Source: Chryseobacterium sp. (lineage in GTDB: Bacteria; Bacteroidota; Bacteroidia; Flavobacteriales; Weeksellaceae). Taken from it: 64,000 nt of DNA. This document shows, piece by piece, positions 20,940 to 29,557 of this stretch. Under the pieces are notes generated by a model. That model had not been told where the DNA came from. It saw only the letters and a list, made by a program, of their open reading frames with translations, and did no database searches. The first letter of the stretch is position 1, and every line of letters begins with the position of its first letter. The position numbers were made by a program, and so were the translations under genes. The DNA lies in assembly GCF_008014695.1 (NCBI RefSeq), contig NZ_VOXE01000001.1:62001-126000 (forward strand), in the 5' to 3' direction.

Positions 20940-22154
20940 TTAAATATTCGGGTTTTCCAGAATTACCGCATAACCCTGTCCGACTCCGATACACATCGTT
21001 GCGAGTGCGTACTTTTTACCGGTTTTTTTCAATTCCAAAGCTGCAGAATAGGTGATTCGTGTTCCGCTCATTCCAAGCGGATGGCCCAATGCAATCGCGC
21101 CGCCGTTCACATTCACCCTTTCATCGTCACTCGCAATACCGAGTTCCTTTAAACATGCAATGCTCTGAGCGGCAAATGCTTCATTCAGTTCAATGATTCC
21201 GATATCTTCCAGAGTAAGATTGGCTCTTTTTAAAGCAAGTTTCGTGGCTTCAACCGGGCCAATTCCCATGATTCCGGGTTCCACGCCCACAACGGCTGAA
21301 CTTACGATCTTTGCCAAAGGTTTCAGTCCATAATTTTGCACCGCTTCATCGGATGCGATAATAACGGCAGCAGCACCGTCGTTCAGCCCGGAAGCATTTC
21401 CGGCGGTCACGGTTCCGTTTTCCTTTAAAAATGCGGGTTTCAGCTTGCCTAAAATTTCCAAACTGGAATTCGGCTTAATAAATTCATCTTTACTGATAAC
21501 CACTGCATCTCCCTTTCTTTGTGGAATAACAATTTCTGAAATTTCTTCTGCCAACCGCCCGGATTCCTGCGCTTTTTTCGCTTTCATCTGGGAATTCAGG
21601 GCAAACGCATCCTGTTCTTCACGGGTGATTTTATAGATTTCTGCTAAATTTTCTGCGGTTTTTCCCATGGCTTCCACGCCGTACATTTTTTCCATTTTCG
21701 GATTGATGAAACGCCATCCGAAACTGGAATCAAACATTTTCTGGTCGGTTGCAAATCCGTTTTCAGCCTTTGAAATTACAAAAGGTGCTCTCGACATTCC
21801 TTCCACGCCGCCTGCGATAAAAAGGTCGCCTTCTCCGGCTTTGATGGCTCTCATCGCCTGTGCAATAGTACTCATTCCCGAAGCACAGAGCCGGTTTACC
21901 GTTTCTCCCGGAACACTCGTTGGAAGTCCGGCCAGAAGCAGTGCCATTCTTGCTACATTCCGGTTGTCTTCTCCGGCCTGGTTGGCACATCCGATAATCA
22001 CATCATCAATTTTATCTAAAGGCAGGTCGGGATTTTTTTTAATCAGACTTTCTATTACCGAAGCCATTAAATCATCCGTTCTCACAGCAGCTAGGCTGCC
22101 TTTGAAATTTCCAATAGCAGAGCGTGTTCCGTCAATAATATAGGCGTTTTTCAT
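20940..22154 (-). CDS. Acetyl-CoA/3-oxoadipyl-CoA C-acyltransferase (thiolase)
   Basis: 404-residue type I thiolase. The nucleophile is Cys90 in NRLCASGM; the GHPLGMSG motif lies near residue 355 with the catalytic His, and the second Cys near 390 is in ATMCIGVGQG. The stretch GCANQAGEDNRNVARM with GVEAMGKTAENLAEIYKIT resembles PcaF/PaaJ-type 3-oxoadipyl-CoA thiolases more than FadA. Other catabolic genes of the phenylacetate or beta-ketoadipate pathway are not adjacent, so general beta-oxidation use is equally possible. It is convergent with the SDR gene. Confidence 0.9.
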   Translation of the reverse strand: MKNAYIIDGTRSAIGNFKGSLAAVRTDDLMASVIESLIKKNPDLPLDKIDDVIIGCANQAGEDNRNVARMALLLAGLPTSVPGETVNRLCASGMSTIAQAMRAIKAGEGDLFIAGGVEGMSRAPFVISKAENGFATDQKMFDSSFGWRFINPKMEKMYGVEAMGKTAENLAEIYKITREEQDAFALNSQMKAKKAQESGRLAEEISEIVIPQRKGDAVVISKDEFIKPNSSLEILGKLKPAFLKENGTVTAGNASGLNDGAAAVIIASDEAVQNYGLKPLAKIVSSAVVGVEPGIMGIGPVEATKLALKRANLTLEDIGIIELNEAFAAQSIACLKELGIASDDERVNVNGGAIALGHPLGMSGTRITYSAALELKKTGKKYALATMCIGVGQGYAVILENPNI

Positions 22155-22185
22155 TCTTTGTTTTTAATGGGTGTAAATTTAAGAA

Positions 22186-22215
22186 AATAAAAAAGACTTC
22201 CGAAAAGGAAGTCTT
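22186..22215 (-). terminator. Terminator of the alpha/beta hydrolase gene
   Basis: On the minus strand, stem 22215-22207/22201-22193 (9 bp) followed by a T6 tail; located 10 bp past the stop of the hydrolase gene. Confidence 0.85.
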
Positions 22216-22224
22216 ATATGAGGA

Positions 22225-23229
22225 TTATTCATTTATAAAAGCCAGTAAAGGTTTAATGAATCGGTCGAAGACTTCAATATGCGGCGAATGCCCTACATTT
22301 TCCAGTTCCACCAGTTTTGAGTTTTTAATTTTTTTGTGGGTCTCTTTTCCGAGATTTTGGTAAAGTCCCATGAGCGGTTGCATTTCTTTCGGGGCATTTG
22401 CCTTTCCGATAGCGGTTCGGTCCCGCGTTCCGATGATCAGCAGAGTCGGGGTTGCTATTTTTTCGAAATCCTCAACAACAGGCTGTGTGTAAATCATATC
22501 TGAAGTCAGTGCAGCGTTCCAGGCGGTAATCGGGAAATCTTCAGAAACTGTCCAGCCAGCAAGAAGGTTCAGCCATTTGTCGTATTCCGGTTTCCATTTT
22601 CCGTCGTAATAAAATTTCAGCTGATACGCTTTGTAGGAATCGTAGGTGTTTTTAAGTTCCGAAGCATACTGTTTATCAATATTCTGATAAGGTGAGAATT
22701 TACGGTAATCTTCGAGTCCGATTGGATTGGCGAGAACCAGCTTTTCTACATTTTCAGGATACATCACTGCCATTTTGGTGGCCAGCATTCCGCCCATGGA
22801 ATGGCCGAGAATCATAAACCGGTCGATTTTCAGACCATCCAGAATTGATTTTGTGTTTTCGGCCAGCTGCTGAAAACTGAACTGATACTGTTTGGGTTTT
22901 GAAGATTTTCCGAAACCGATCTGATCCGGAATAATCACCCTAAAACCTTCCTTCTGAAGGACTTTAGCCAACTGTTCGAAATAATACCCGTTAAAATTTT
23001 TCCCATGAAGAAGAACGATGGTTTTGCCGTTCGGTTTTTGCGGTTTCACATCCATATAAGCCATTTTCAGATCCTGACCCTGGCTTTTCAGGTTTTGAAA
23101 CTGCACCGGAAAAGGATATTTTACTGTAGTCAGTTCAGCATCCAGCGGCTGAAGTTTGGAAAGATCCTGAGCGCTGAAAAAAACAGCGCATAAAATAAAA
23201 AGTATGCTGACGAATTTGCTTAATCTCAT
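22225..23229 (-). CDS. Secreted alpha/beta hydrolase
   Basis: 334-residue alpha/beta hydrolase with an N-terminal signal peptide (MRLSKFVSILFILCAVFFSAQ) when started at the ATG at 23229. A much longer frame from 23412 exists but adds Lys-rich non-homologous residues and would cross the TATTTTTG promoter box at 23251-23244. The fold signatures are HGKNFNGYYF (oxyanion region), the nucleophile elbow GHSMGG, Asp in IGTRDRTA and His in NVGHSPHIE. Substrate unknown; the family includes esterases and haloalkane-dehalogenase-like enzymes. Exported to the periplasm or outside. Confidence 0.88.
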   Translation of the reverse strand: MRLSKFVSILFILCAVFFSAQDLSKLQPLDAELTTVKYPFPVQFQNLKSQGQDLKMAYMDVKPQKPNGKTIVLLHGKNFNGYYFEQLAKVLQKEGFRVIIPDQIGFGKSSKPKQYQFSFQQLAENTKSILDGLKIDRFMILGHSMGGMLATKMAVMYPENVEKLVLANPIGLEDYRKFSPYQNIDKQYASELKNTYDSYKAYQLKFYYDGKWKPEYDKWLNLLAGWTVSEDFPITAWNAALTSDMIYTQPVVEDFEKIATPTLLIIGTRDRTAIGKANAPKEMQPLMGLYQNLGKETHKKIKNSKLVELENVGHSPHIEVFDRFIKPLLAFINE

Positions 23230-23243
23230 TTTTTCGATTTTCT

Positions 23244-23251
23244 CAAAAATA
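23244..23251 (-). promoter_or_regulatory. -7 box for the alpha/beta hydrolase
   Basis: TATTTTTG on the minus strand, 14 nt before the ATG at 23229; supports the short start. Confidence 0.6.
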
Positions 23252-23308
23252 CAAAAACTATTTTTGTGGAAGGAAGCTTTGCTGAATTGATGACCCTGGA
23301 TCCACACC

Positions 23309-24427
23309 TCAATTATACGTTCTCCACCATTTTTCATATTGCTTTGCATCGTCTTCCCAATTTGTTTTTTCACCGATTTTGGGGGTGATGAGGCGCTGTT
23401 TTTCCTTTTCATTCAACTGAGAAATTTTTTCCAAAGGTTCGTTCCAAGGATGTAAGGCCAATGCAAATTTGGAATTGTGCACGGCAATCACTCTTTTGGC
23501 TTTAAGGTTTTTCGTAGCTGTAAAAAATTCTTCCGGGAGCATGTGGATGTATTTCCAGTCTTTGTTATACTGACCGTTTTCCAGAATTACCAGATCAAAA
23601 CCGCCGTGACGGTTGCCTATTTTTTCGCAATGATCATCAAAACCCGAATCTCCACCGATGTAAATCTTCCTTTGCGGCGTTTCGAAAACAAAACTAGCCC
23701 AAATCGCCTGATCGCGTTTGAATCCACGTCCGGAAAAATGCCTTGCCGTTTCGCAATAGACCTTGAAACCATTTCCCAAATCAGAATTTTCGCCCCAATC
23801 GAGTTCGATGATTTTTTTCGGGTCGTAATTCCAGTATTCCAGATGTTCGGCTGTTCCCAAGCCAGTGATGACCTGTTTTACTTTCGGTTTCAGTCTTTTT
23901 ACGGTTTCATAATCCAGATGGTCCCAGTGATCATGGGTAATAATCAGATAATCCAGTTCGGGAAAATCATCCGCTGTGTAGAGGTCGGTTCCGGGAAATG
24001 CTTTGGTGATGAAGGACAGCGGAGAAGCATGACCGCTGAAAACCGGGTCTACCAGAATTTTTTTTCCGTCGATCTGCATGAAATAGCTAGAATGGCCCAT
24101 CCAGATATATGCATTTTCTTTCGCATCAAGCTGTTTCAATTCGGTTTTAATGAAGTTGAAGCGCTCCTGTGGTCTTTGTTTTTGCTTTTTTCCGAACAGG
24201 AAACGGAACATCACTTCAGGCATGCTGGTATCTTCGGCGAGTTGTGGCGTGGGATTTATATTGTTGAACTTCCCGTCTTTATAATGCGGTGATTTCAGGA
24301 TTCGCTCCAGACGTTTTCCGGACGGCGCCTTTCCGAATTGAGGCTGCTGCATAAAAAGAAAGGTGAACGCGACGAGAACCGCTGTAATGAGAATTAATGT
24401 GATCATTGTTATTTTTAAAATTTTCAT
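23309..24427 (-). CDS. MBL-fold metallo-hydrolase (NAPE-PLD/UlaG-like)
   Basis: 372-residue metallo-beta-lactamase-fold hydrolase (Lactamase_B_2 branch). The ATG at 24427 begins a membrane anchor or signal segment (residues 5-26); a longer frame to 24691 would overlap the divergent SRPBCC gene and is rejected. Zinc ligands are visible in HDHWDH near residue 165, preceded by GHSSYFMQIDGKKILVDPVFSG. Later come ETARHFSGRG, YIGGDSGFDDH, and HNSKFALALHPW near the end. The pattern matches N-acylphosphatidylethanolamine phospholipase D-like bacterial enzymes, but the substrate is unproven. Confidence 0.88.
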   Translation of the reverse strand: MKILKITMITLILITAVLVAFTFLFMQQPQFGKAPSGKRLERILKSPHYKDGKFNNINPTPQLAEDTSMPEVMFRFLFGKKQKQRPQERFNFIKTELKQLDAKENAYIWMGHSSYFMQIDGKKILVDPVFSGHASPLSFITKAFPGTDLYTADDFPELDYLIITHDHWDHLDYETVKRLKPKVKQVITGLGTAEHLEYWNYDPKKIIELDWGENSDLGNGFKVYCETARHFSGRGFKRDQAIWASFVFETPQRKIYIGGDSGFDDHCEKIGNRHGGFDLVILENGQYNKDWKYIHMLPEEFFTATKNLKAKRVIAVHNSKFALALHPWNEPLEKISQLNEKEKQRLITPKIGEKTNWEDDAKQYEKWWRTYN

Positions 24428-24587
24428 CCTGGATTTGAATGGGTTGATGATAGGTCTGACGTTCGTGCGTTGAATTTCCTTTAAAACAGGCAAATTAAAA
24501 CATATTTGGAAAAGATAAAAAATAAAGGGAATAATTGGAAGAAAAGTGAAAATAATCTTAACTTTATTCCACTTAAAAATCCTGATT

Positions 24588-25019
24588 ATGCACGAGAATG
24601 TTGTCATCAAACAAAAGATTAAAGCACCGTTAGAAAAAGTATGGACAGCTTTAACCGACAGAGACCAAATGAAATTATGGTATTTTGACATTCCGGATTT
24701 TGAACTGGCCCTCCATAACCAGTTTAATTTTTATGAACCCGGCGGCGCAAACAAATACCACCACCACGGCGAAATTCTGGAAGTGATCCCGCAGCGCAAG
24801 TTCAAGCACACCTGGTCTTATCCTGAATTTTCAAAAGAAAAAAGCATCGTGAAATGGGAACTGGAACCGGAAGGAACGGACACGCTCCTTACACTGACCC
24901 ATAAAGGCCTCGAGAATTTCAGCCATCTCGGGAAAGATTTTCAGAAGGAAAGTTTTACAAACGGCTGGAATGCCATTATCGGTGAAAGTTTAAAGGATTT
25001 TATTGAAAAATCAAAGTAA
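24588..25019 (+). CDS. SRPBCC/AHSA1-like protein
   Basis: 143-residue START-fold protein of the activator-of-Hsp90-ATPase-like (AHSA1) branch. It opens with VVIKQKIKAPLEKVWTALTDRDQMKLW; the middle has EILEVIPQRKFKHTWSYPEFS and the end NGWNAIIGESLKDFIEK, all family-typical. The ATG at 24588 is preferred to one 42 nt upstream because a near-consensus -7 box (TAACTTTA, 24559-24566) lies between them. Divergent from the MBL-fold gene, 160 bp apart. Function not known; probably binds a hydrophobic small molecule. Confidence 0.82.
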   Translation: MHENVVIKQKIKAPLEKVWTALTDRDQMKLWYFDIPDFELALHNQFNFYEPGGANKYHHHGEILEVIPQRKFKHTWSYPEFSKEKSIVKWELEPEGTDTLLTLTHKGLENFSHLGKDFQKESFTNGWNAIIGESLKDFIEKSK

Positions 25020-25147
25020 ATTAGCTGGCCGGCTAAAATTCATAATTCCAAATCGGCGAAAGTTCAGTTTTTATTGGAGTGCGTTTTTGATAAATACAAG
25101 ACTGCGGATAAATTTTGTATTATGAGATAATATTGCGCCTTAATTTG

Positions 25148-25155
25148 TAGTTTTG
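25148..25155 (+). promoter_or_regulatory. -7 box for the glutaminyl cyclase
   Basis: TAGTTTTG, exact TAnnTTTG match, 12 nt upstream of the ATG at 25168. Confidence 0.55.
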
Positions 25156-25167
25156 TAAAAAAAACGG

Positions 25168-26190
25168 ATGAAAAAATCTTTTCTGATCGGGCTTTTGGCT
25201 CTGACTTTTTTAGCTTCCTGCAACAAAGATAAAGAGATCCTCAACTCTTTAAATGAATACAACACTTCCATGGAAAGCAAAGGTTACCATTTTGGTGATG
25301 CACTAGTCCTTCCGAAAGAAGTAACTGAAAATGCGGAATCCGTTTCCATCAGTTTTGGAGATAAAGAAACTTCGGAACTTGTTGTAGATCCAAAATTTTT
25401 CACACTCGGCGACAATCCCGTGACCTTCAACATCAAAAAAAAGAGCGGAGAAATCTTGACTCAGGACGCTACAATCAATGTTTTTGCAAAAAATCCAGAA
25501 GCAAACCTCACTTATGAGATGGTGCAGGAATATCCACACAATCCGAAAAACTTTGTGCAGGGTTTTCAGCTGGAAGGCAATACCGTTTATGAATCCGACG
25601 GGCAGAACGGCTCTTCTCAGATTTTAAAATATACACTCGGAAGTACAGTTCCAATCGCTTCCACCCTTCAGCCGCAGGATGTTTTTTCAGAAGGAAGCAC
25701 GATTGTGGGCGATAAAATTTATCAGCTCACCTGGCAAAACAAAAAAGGCTTTGTATATGATAAAAGTTCTTTGAAATTACTTAATGAATTTGCATATCCC
25801 AATATTATCGGTGAAGGATGGGGCCTAACATATGACGGTAAAAATCTTATTCTTTCAGACGGAACAAAAAATATTTACTTTCTGGACGTAAACGATCCGT
25901 CCAAAATGGTGCGGTATATTTCGGTAGCCGGAAATTCTACAGCGTACGACCAACTCAATGAACTTGAATACCACCGAGGATTTATTTATGCAAATGTATG
26001 GCAGAAGCCCATTATTCTTAAAATAGATCCTGCAAACGGGGAAGTGGTAGGGAAATTTGACTTTTCTGAAATTGCGAAACAGCACACGACCGGGAATGAT
26101 GATGTTCTGAACGGAATTGCCTTCAAAGGTGACAATATGTTGGTTACAGGTAAAAACTGGCCGAAGATTTATGAAGTTACCATTAAATAA
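25168..26190 (+). CDS. Glutaminyl-peptide cyclotransferase lipoprotein
   Basis: 340-residue lipoprotein with lipobox LASC and acceptor Cys18. The C-terminal ~230 residues form the beta-propeller glutamine cyclotransferase domain (PF05096): YPHNPKNFVQGFQLEGNTVYESDG near residues 120-143, GEGWGLTYDGKNLILSDGT near 215-233 and LNELEYHRGFIYANVWQ near 259-275. The enzyme converts N-terminal Gln to pyroglutamate on exported proteins. In Bacteroidetes it acts in the periplasm, where type IX and other secreted proteins often begin with Gln after signal cleavage. The N-terminal ~100 residues look like an extra immunoglobulin-like domain. Confidence 0.9.
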   Translation: MKKSFLIGLLALTFLASCNKDKEILNSLNEYNTSMESKGYHFGDALVLPKEVTENAESVSISFGDKETSELVVDPKFFTLGDNPVTFNIKKKSGEILTQDATINVFAKNPEANLTYEMVQEYPHNPKNFVQGFQLEGNTVYESDGQNGSSQILKYTLGSTVPIASTLQPQDVFSEGSTIVGDKIYQLTWQNKKGFVYDKSSLKLLNEFAYPNIIGEGWGLTYDGKNLILSDGTKNIYFLDVNDPSKMVRYISVAGNSTAYDQLNELEYHRGFIYANVWQKPIILKIDPANGEVVGKFDFSEIAKQHTTGNDDVLNGIAFKGDNMLVTGKNWPKIYEVTIK

Positions 26191-26205
26191 ATTCAGACTC
26201 AATAT

Positions 26206-26235
26206 AATGACGTTTTAACAGCGTCATTTTTTTTT
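26206..26235 (+). terminator. Terminator after the glutaminyl cyclase
   Basis: 7-bp stem AATGACG/CGTCATT (26206-26212 with 26222-26228) followed by T8. Confidence 0.8.
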
Positions 26236-26242
26236 ATATTTG
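26235..26242 (+). promoter_or_regulatory. -7 box for the secreted propeller-like gene
   Basis: TATATTTG begins at the last T of the preceding terminator tail, 8 nt before the ATG at 26251. Confidence 0.6.
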
Positions 26243-26250
26243 ACTGAAGA

Positions 26251-27021
26251 ATGAAACTCCTCAACATTATATTTGTCCTGCTGTTCTGCACGCTTCCGGC
26301 GCAGAAGAATATCTCTTTTGATTCTCTGCAGATTAAAGAGGCAAAGGACATTTTTGCCGACGATTACGGAAATATCTACCTCTATAAAAGCAAGGATTTT
26401 AGTTTCACCAAATATGATTCGGTTGGAAACCAGAAAGGAAAACTGATGCTTACGTTGCCTTTCAGGATACAGTCGGTGCAGAACCCTTTGAATATTCCAG
26501 CTTTTTCTGAAAACGCGCAGGAGCTGAAATTTTATGACCAGAACCTGAATGAAATCCAGACCGTGAACTTCCGGCAGAAATTTGGCTTCATCAAACTCGT
26601 GTATGCCGAGGATCTGCAGCAGCTCTCGCTCCTCGATGAAAGCACAAAACGCCTGATTCAGTATAATTTCAGGGATAACAGAACTGTAAATTCTTTTCCA
26701 TTTGATATTGATTTTGAAAAACTCACAGATTTTCTTGTTTTTGAAAACAGGGTTTATGTGCTCACCAAAGAATATTTCACGGTTTACGCCCTCAATTCAG
26801 AAAAGATCTTTGAAACTGCCTTTACAGGGGGCCGAAGACTGCGCCGGGAAAATGAACATATTCTGATGACTTCCGAAAGAGGTGTTTTTAGGTTTACTGG
26901 CAATAATCTTCAGCCGCAGTTCAGAGTTCCGGATTCGCAGATTGTGGATAAAAACTCGGCTTCTTATTTTGTTATCAAAGACAACAAACTTTATCTTTAC
27001 CCCATCGAAAAGAACCCTTAA
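26251..27021 (+). CDS. Secreted hypothetical protein
   Basis: 256-residue protein with a short signal peptide (MKLLNIIFVLLFCTLPAQ). The rest alternates short beta strands with repeating aromatic/Asp patterns (FADDYGNIYLYKS, YDQNLNEIQTV, VFENRVYVLTKEYFTVY, VIKDNKLYLYP), reminiscent of a WD/NHL-like beta propeller. No enzyme motif is visible. It follows the glutaminyl cyclase but has its own promoter, and is followed after 97 bp by the deoxynucleoside kinase gene. Confidence 0.75.
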   Translation: MKLLNIIFVLLFCTLPAQKNISFDSLQIKEAKDIFADDYGNIYLYKSKDFSFTKYDSVGNQKGKLMLTLPFRIQSVQNPLNIPAFSENAQELKFYDQNLNEIQTVNFRQKFGFIKLVYAEDLQQLSLLDESTKRLIQYNFRDNRTVNSFPFDIDFEKLTDFLVFENRVYVLTKEYFTVYALNSEKIFETAFTGGRRLRRENEHILMTSERGVFRFTGNNLQPQFRVPDSQIVDKNSASYFVIKDNKLYLYPIEKNP

Positions 27022-27118
27022 GAATCTAATTCCAGCGATTTTCAGAACTTTTGCACACCTGAAATCTTTGATGGAGCTTTTCATTCAATTTAACCGAAAA
27101 ATTTAAACAAAAACTCAG

Positions 27119-27733
27119 ATGCACATTGCGGTAACAGGAAATATCGGCGCTGGAAAGACCACGCTAACCACCATGCTGGCAAAACATTACGGTTGGGATG
27201 CCCAATTTGAGGACGTGGATCACAACCCTTATCTGGAGGATTTTTATGCCGACATGAGCAAATGGAGTTTTGCGCTTCAGATTTATTTTCTGGGAAGCCG
27301 GTTCCGACAGGTCAAGGAAATCCGTGAAAGCGGGAAAAACATCATTCAGGACAGAACCATTTATGAAGATGCACATATTTTCGCGGAAAATCTGAACGAA
27401 ATGAATTTGTTAACTGACCGCGATTTCAATAACTATGCATCGGTCTTTAATCTCATGAAAAGTTTCGTTTCGGCACCGGATTTGCTGATCTACCTGAAAT
27501 CCGATGTACCGAATCTGGTAAAGAAGATTTACAAACGCGGAAGGGAATATGAAGCTACCATCAGCATTGATTATCTCTCTAAACTTAACCATAAATACGA
27601 AAAATGGATCTCGGAATATGCAGAAGGTAAACTGCTGATTATTGAAGTGGATGATCTGGATTTCGTAGACCGGCCTGAAGATTTCGGGCATATTTTAGAG
27701 CGTATCGAAACGGCAATGCACGGTTTATTTTAA
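27119..27733 (+). CDS. Deoxynucleoside kinase
   Basis: 204-residue cytosolic dNK-family kinase that phosphorylates deoxynucleosides in the salvage pathway. The P-loop GNIGAGKTT occupies residues 7-15; the base-recognition/lid arginine motif is DRTIYEDAHIF near residue 79, and YKRGREYEATI near 139 forms the LID. Length and motifs match bacterial deoxyadenosine/deoxyguanosine kinases, but specificity cannot be decided here. Confidence 0.9.
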   Translation: MHIAVTGNIGAGKTTLTTMLAKHYGWDAQFEDVDHNPYLEDFYADMSKWSFALQIYFLGSRFRQVKEIRESGKNIIQDRTIYEDAHIFAENLNEMNLLTDRDFNNYASVFNLMKSFVSAPDLLIYLKSDVPNLVKKIYKRGREYEATISIDYLSKLNHKYEKWISEYAEGKLLIIEVDDLDFVDRPEDFGHILERIETAMHGLF

Positions 27734-27744
27734 AATCTTTAATC

Positions 27745-27912
27745 ATGAATAATATGTTGGCAATAGGCTCACCTCAACTTCTGATCTTGCTCGTTTTGTA
27801 CCTGGTTCCGCTGGTGTTTTTGATTTATTGGCTTATCAAAATGCTTAAAAATTCGAATGAAAATTTGAAAATTACACGGGAAATACTAGACCGTTTAAAA
27901 AACAAAACCTAG
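27745..27912 (+). CDS. 55-aa single-TM protein
   Basis: ATG-to-TAG frame of 55 codons in the gap between the kinase and the ArsC-like gene. It has one strong hydrophobic segment (LLILLVLYLVPLVFLIYWLI, about residues 12-31), then a charged Lys/Asn-rich tail predicted as helix. It starts 12 bp after the kinase stop and ends 4 bp before the next ATG, so it fits as a middle gene of an operon. Function unknown. Confidence 0.6.
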   Translation: MNNMLAIGSPQLLILLVLYLVPLVFLIYWLIKMLKNSNENLKITREILDRLKNKT

Positions 27913-27915
27913 ACA

Positions 27916-28263
27916 ATGATTAAAGTTCTCCATAATAATTCGTGTTCAAAATCAAGGGCCATTCTGGAACATCTTGATGAAAATAATATTCATTTTGAAA
28001 TTATCGACATCATTGAGAATCCGCTTTCAGAAATTGAGTTGAAAACACTTCTTAAAAAACTGAATCTTAAGGTGGATGGAATTATCCGGACAGGAGATGA
28101 TCTCTATAAAGAAAAATTTGCCGGAAAGGAATTGTCTGAAGATGAGTGGATCAAAGTTTTGGTTGAAAATCCTTCACTCATTCAGCGTCCGATCCTTATT
28201 AAAGGCTCCGTAGCAATGGTCGGAAGGCCGGTTGAAAATGTGAAATTTTTTATTGATAATTAG
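27916..28263 (+). CDS. ArsC/Spx-family reductase
   Basis: 115-residue thioredoxin-fold protein of the ArsC family. The active-site pattern NNSCSKSR at residues 7-14 places Cys10 with the Cys-x3-Arg arrangement of glutaredoxin-coupled arsenate reductases. The C-terminal NPSLIQRPILIKGSVAMVGRP region, with the second Arg, is conserved. No arsR, acr3 or other arsenic gene is nearby, so the physiological role may be a general redox function. Probably co-transcribed with the 55-aa membrane protein. Confidence 0.88.
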   Translation: MIKVLHNNSCSKSRAILEHLDENNIHFEIIDIIENPLSEIELKTLLKKLNLKVDGIIRTGDDLYKEKFAGKELSEDEWIKVLVENPSLIQRPILIKGSVAMVGRPVENVKFFIDN

Positions 28264-28272
28264 ACTTTGGTC

Positions 28273-29166
28273 TCACACCAAATTTTCGACTGCTTTTCTC
28301 AATTCAGAATATGTATAATCAAATCCCAGTGATTTGATTTTTTTGTTGGTCGCACGCGTTCCTTCCAGAATAATTGAACTCATTTCCCCAAAAGCCAGTT
28401 TCATGACGAAAGCCGGAACGTTGAGGGGCAGAAAAGGTTTACCGGAAACTTCAGCTAAAGTTTTCATAAACATTTCGTTATTTGGAACTTCATCGGCCAC
28501 TGCATTGAATTTTCCTTCCATCCGTTCATTTTCTACCGCAAAAACATACATGTTTACAAGATCATCGAGATGAATCCAGTTCATCCACTGTTTTCCGGAA
28601 CTTACCGGTGCACCCAGATTGAAATCCACCGTTTTTTTAAGTTTCGGAAAAGCGCCATCCTCTTTCGCCAAAACCATCGCAGTCCGTAAACACACGATTC
28701 TTTCAGCAAGCGGTGAAAATTCGTCGGCTGCATTTTCCCATTTTTCACAAAGGTCAGCAAGAAAATCGTCATGAACAACTCCTGAATTTTCATCTAATAT
28801 TTGATCAGAAGTGAAGGTCCCATAAAAGTTGATTCCCGAAGCAGAAATAAATGATTTTAAGCTCACCGCATGCTTTTTGCAGTAAGATCGAAGTAAATCA
28901 GCGGTACCGATGCGGCTCGAAAAAAGTTCTTTTTTGTAATCTTCCGTCCACCGCCCGCTGATATTCGCGCCGGCCAAATGAATGATGGAATCAAGATTTT
29001 CAAAAGCTTTGTCATCAATAAATTCTTTCTCCGGATTCCAGTAAAACTCGTCAGTTTGATCGGTTTTTTTTCTTGTTAAGACGCGAACATTGTGCTGGTT
29101 TTCACGCAGTTTTTTTACCAGGGCTTTACCTATTAATCCGGTTCCGCCGGTAATTAAGATATTCAT
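28273..29166 (-). CDS. TIGR01777-family epimerase
   Basis: 297-residue extended SDR-like protein (YfcH/SulA-like family TIGR01777). The N-terminal nucleotide-binding motif is GGTGLIG in MNILITGGTGLIGKAL, followed by LDSIIHLAGANISGRWTEDYK and the SASGINFYGTFTSD segment with its conserved Tyr. The C-terminal DUF1731-type end includes NVPAFVMKLAFGEMSS and LEGTRATNKKIKSLGFDYTY. An upstream ATG at 29184 overlaps the DUF493 stop as TAATG and could be used; the family normally starts at the glycine-rich strand, so I prefer 29166. Substrate not known. Confidence 0.88.
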   Translation of the reverse strand: MNILITGGTGLIGKALVKKLRENQHNVRVLTRKKTDQTDEFYWNPEKEFIDDKAFENLDSIIHLAGANISGRWTEDYKKELFSSRIGTADLLRSYCKKHAVSLKSFISASGINFYGTFTSDQILDENSGVVHDDFLADLCEKWENAADEFSPLAERIVCLRTAMVLAKEDGAFPKLKKTVDFNLGAPVSSGKQWMNWIHLDDLVNMYVFAVENERMEGKFNAVADEVPNNEMFMKTLAEVSGKPFLPLNVPAFVMKLAFGEMSSIILEGTRATNKKIKSLGFDYTYSELRKAVENLV

Positions 29167-29183
29167 TAATCGAGTTTTAAACA

Positions 29184-29492
29184 TTAAAGCATCATCACTC
29201 CCTGAATGGCTCCTACTTCCTTATAAATTCTGATTACCTGATCGGCATCCAGAACAAAGGCGTTCATGCTCAGCGAAGTATATTTTCCGTTTTTGCTTTC
29301 TTTAGTGGTTAAGGTGAATTTAATATCATCAAAAACTCTGTAAATTTCAGTATGTTTTGATTCTTCGTTTGTAATGATGAATTTAAAAAGATAATCTTCA
29401 GGAAAATCATGCGTGTCTTCGAGTTTTTCCTTTAACGACGCATAAAATTCATCAGGATTCAAATCTTTTTGATCATCTATAATATTAATCAT
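29184..29492 (-). CDS. DUF493 protein
   Basis: 102-residue DUF493 (YbeD-like) protein with a ferredoxin-like fold. FPEDYLFKFIITNEE near residues 30-44 and KYTSLSMNAFVLDADQVIRIYKEVG near 70-94 are the family hallmarks. The role is unknown; E. coli YbeD is thought to be an allosteric-type small-molecule-binding protein. Its stop codon overlaps a possible ATG of the TIGR01777 gene, implying translational coupling. Confidence 0.88.
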   Translation of the reverse strand: MINIIDDQKDLNPDEFYASLKEKLEDTHDFPEDYLFKFIITNEESKHTEIYRVFDDIKFTLTTKESKNGKYTSLSMNAFVLDADQVIRIYKEVGAIQGVMML

Positions 29493-29557
29493 TGTAGAAA
29501 TTTTTAAAAATTGAAAAATTCCGGGTTTATGCCGGAAATTAGATTTGTTGATTTATT

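Noticed and set aside
23230-23412. N-terminal extension of the alpha/beta hydrolase frame
   Set aside because: Overlaps the 3' end of the MBL-fold gene and the promoter box; residues are not family-like.
24428-24691. N-terminal extension of the MBL-fold gene
   Set aside because: It would overlap the start of the divergent SRPBCC gene; the ATG at 24427 starts a membrane segment.
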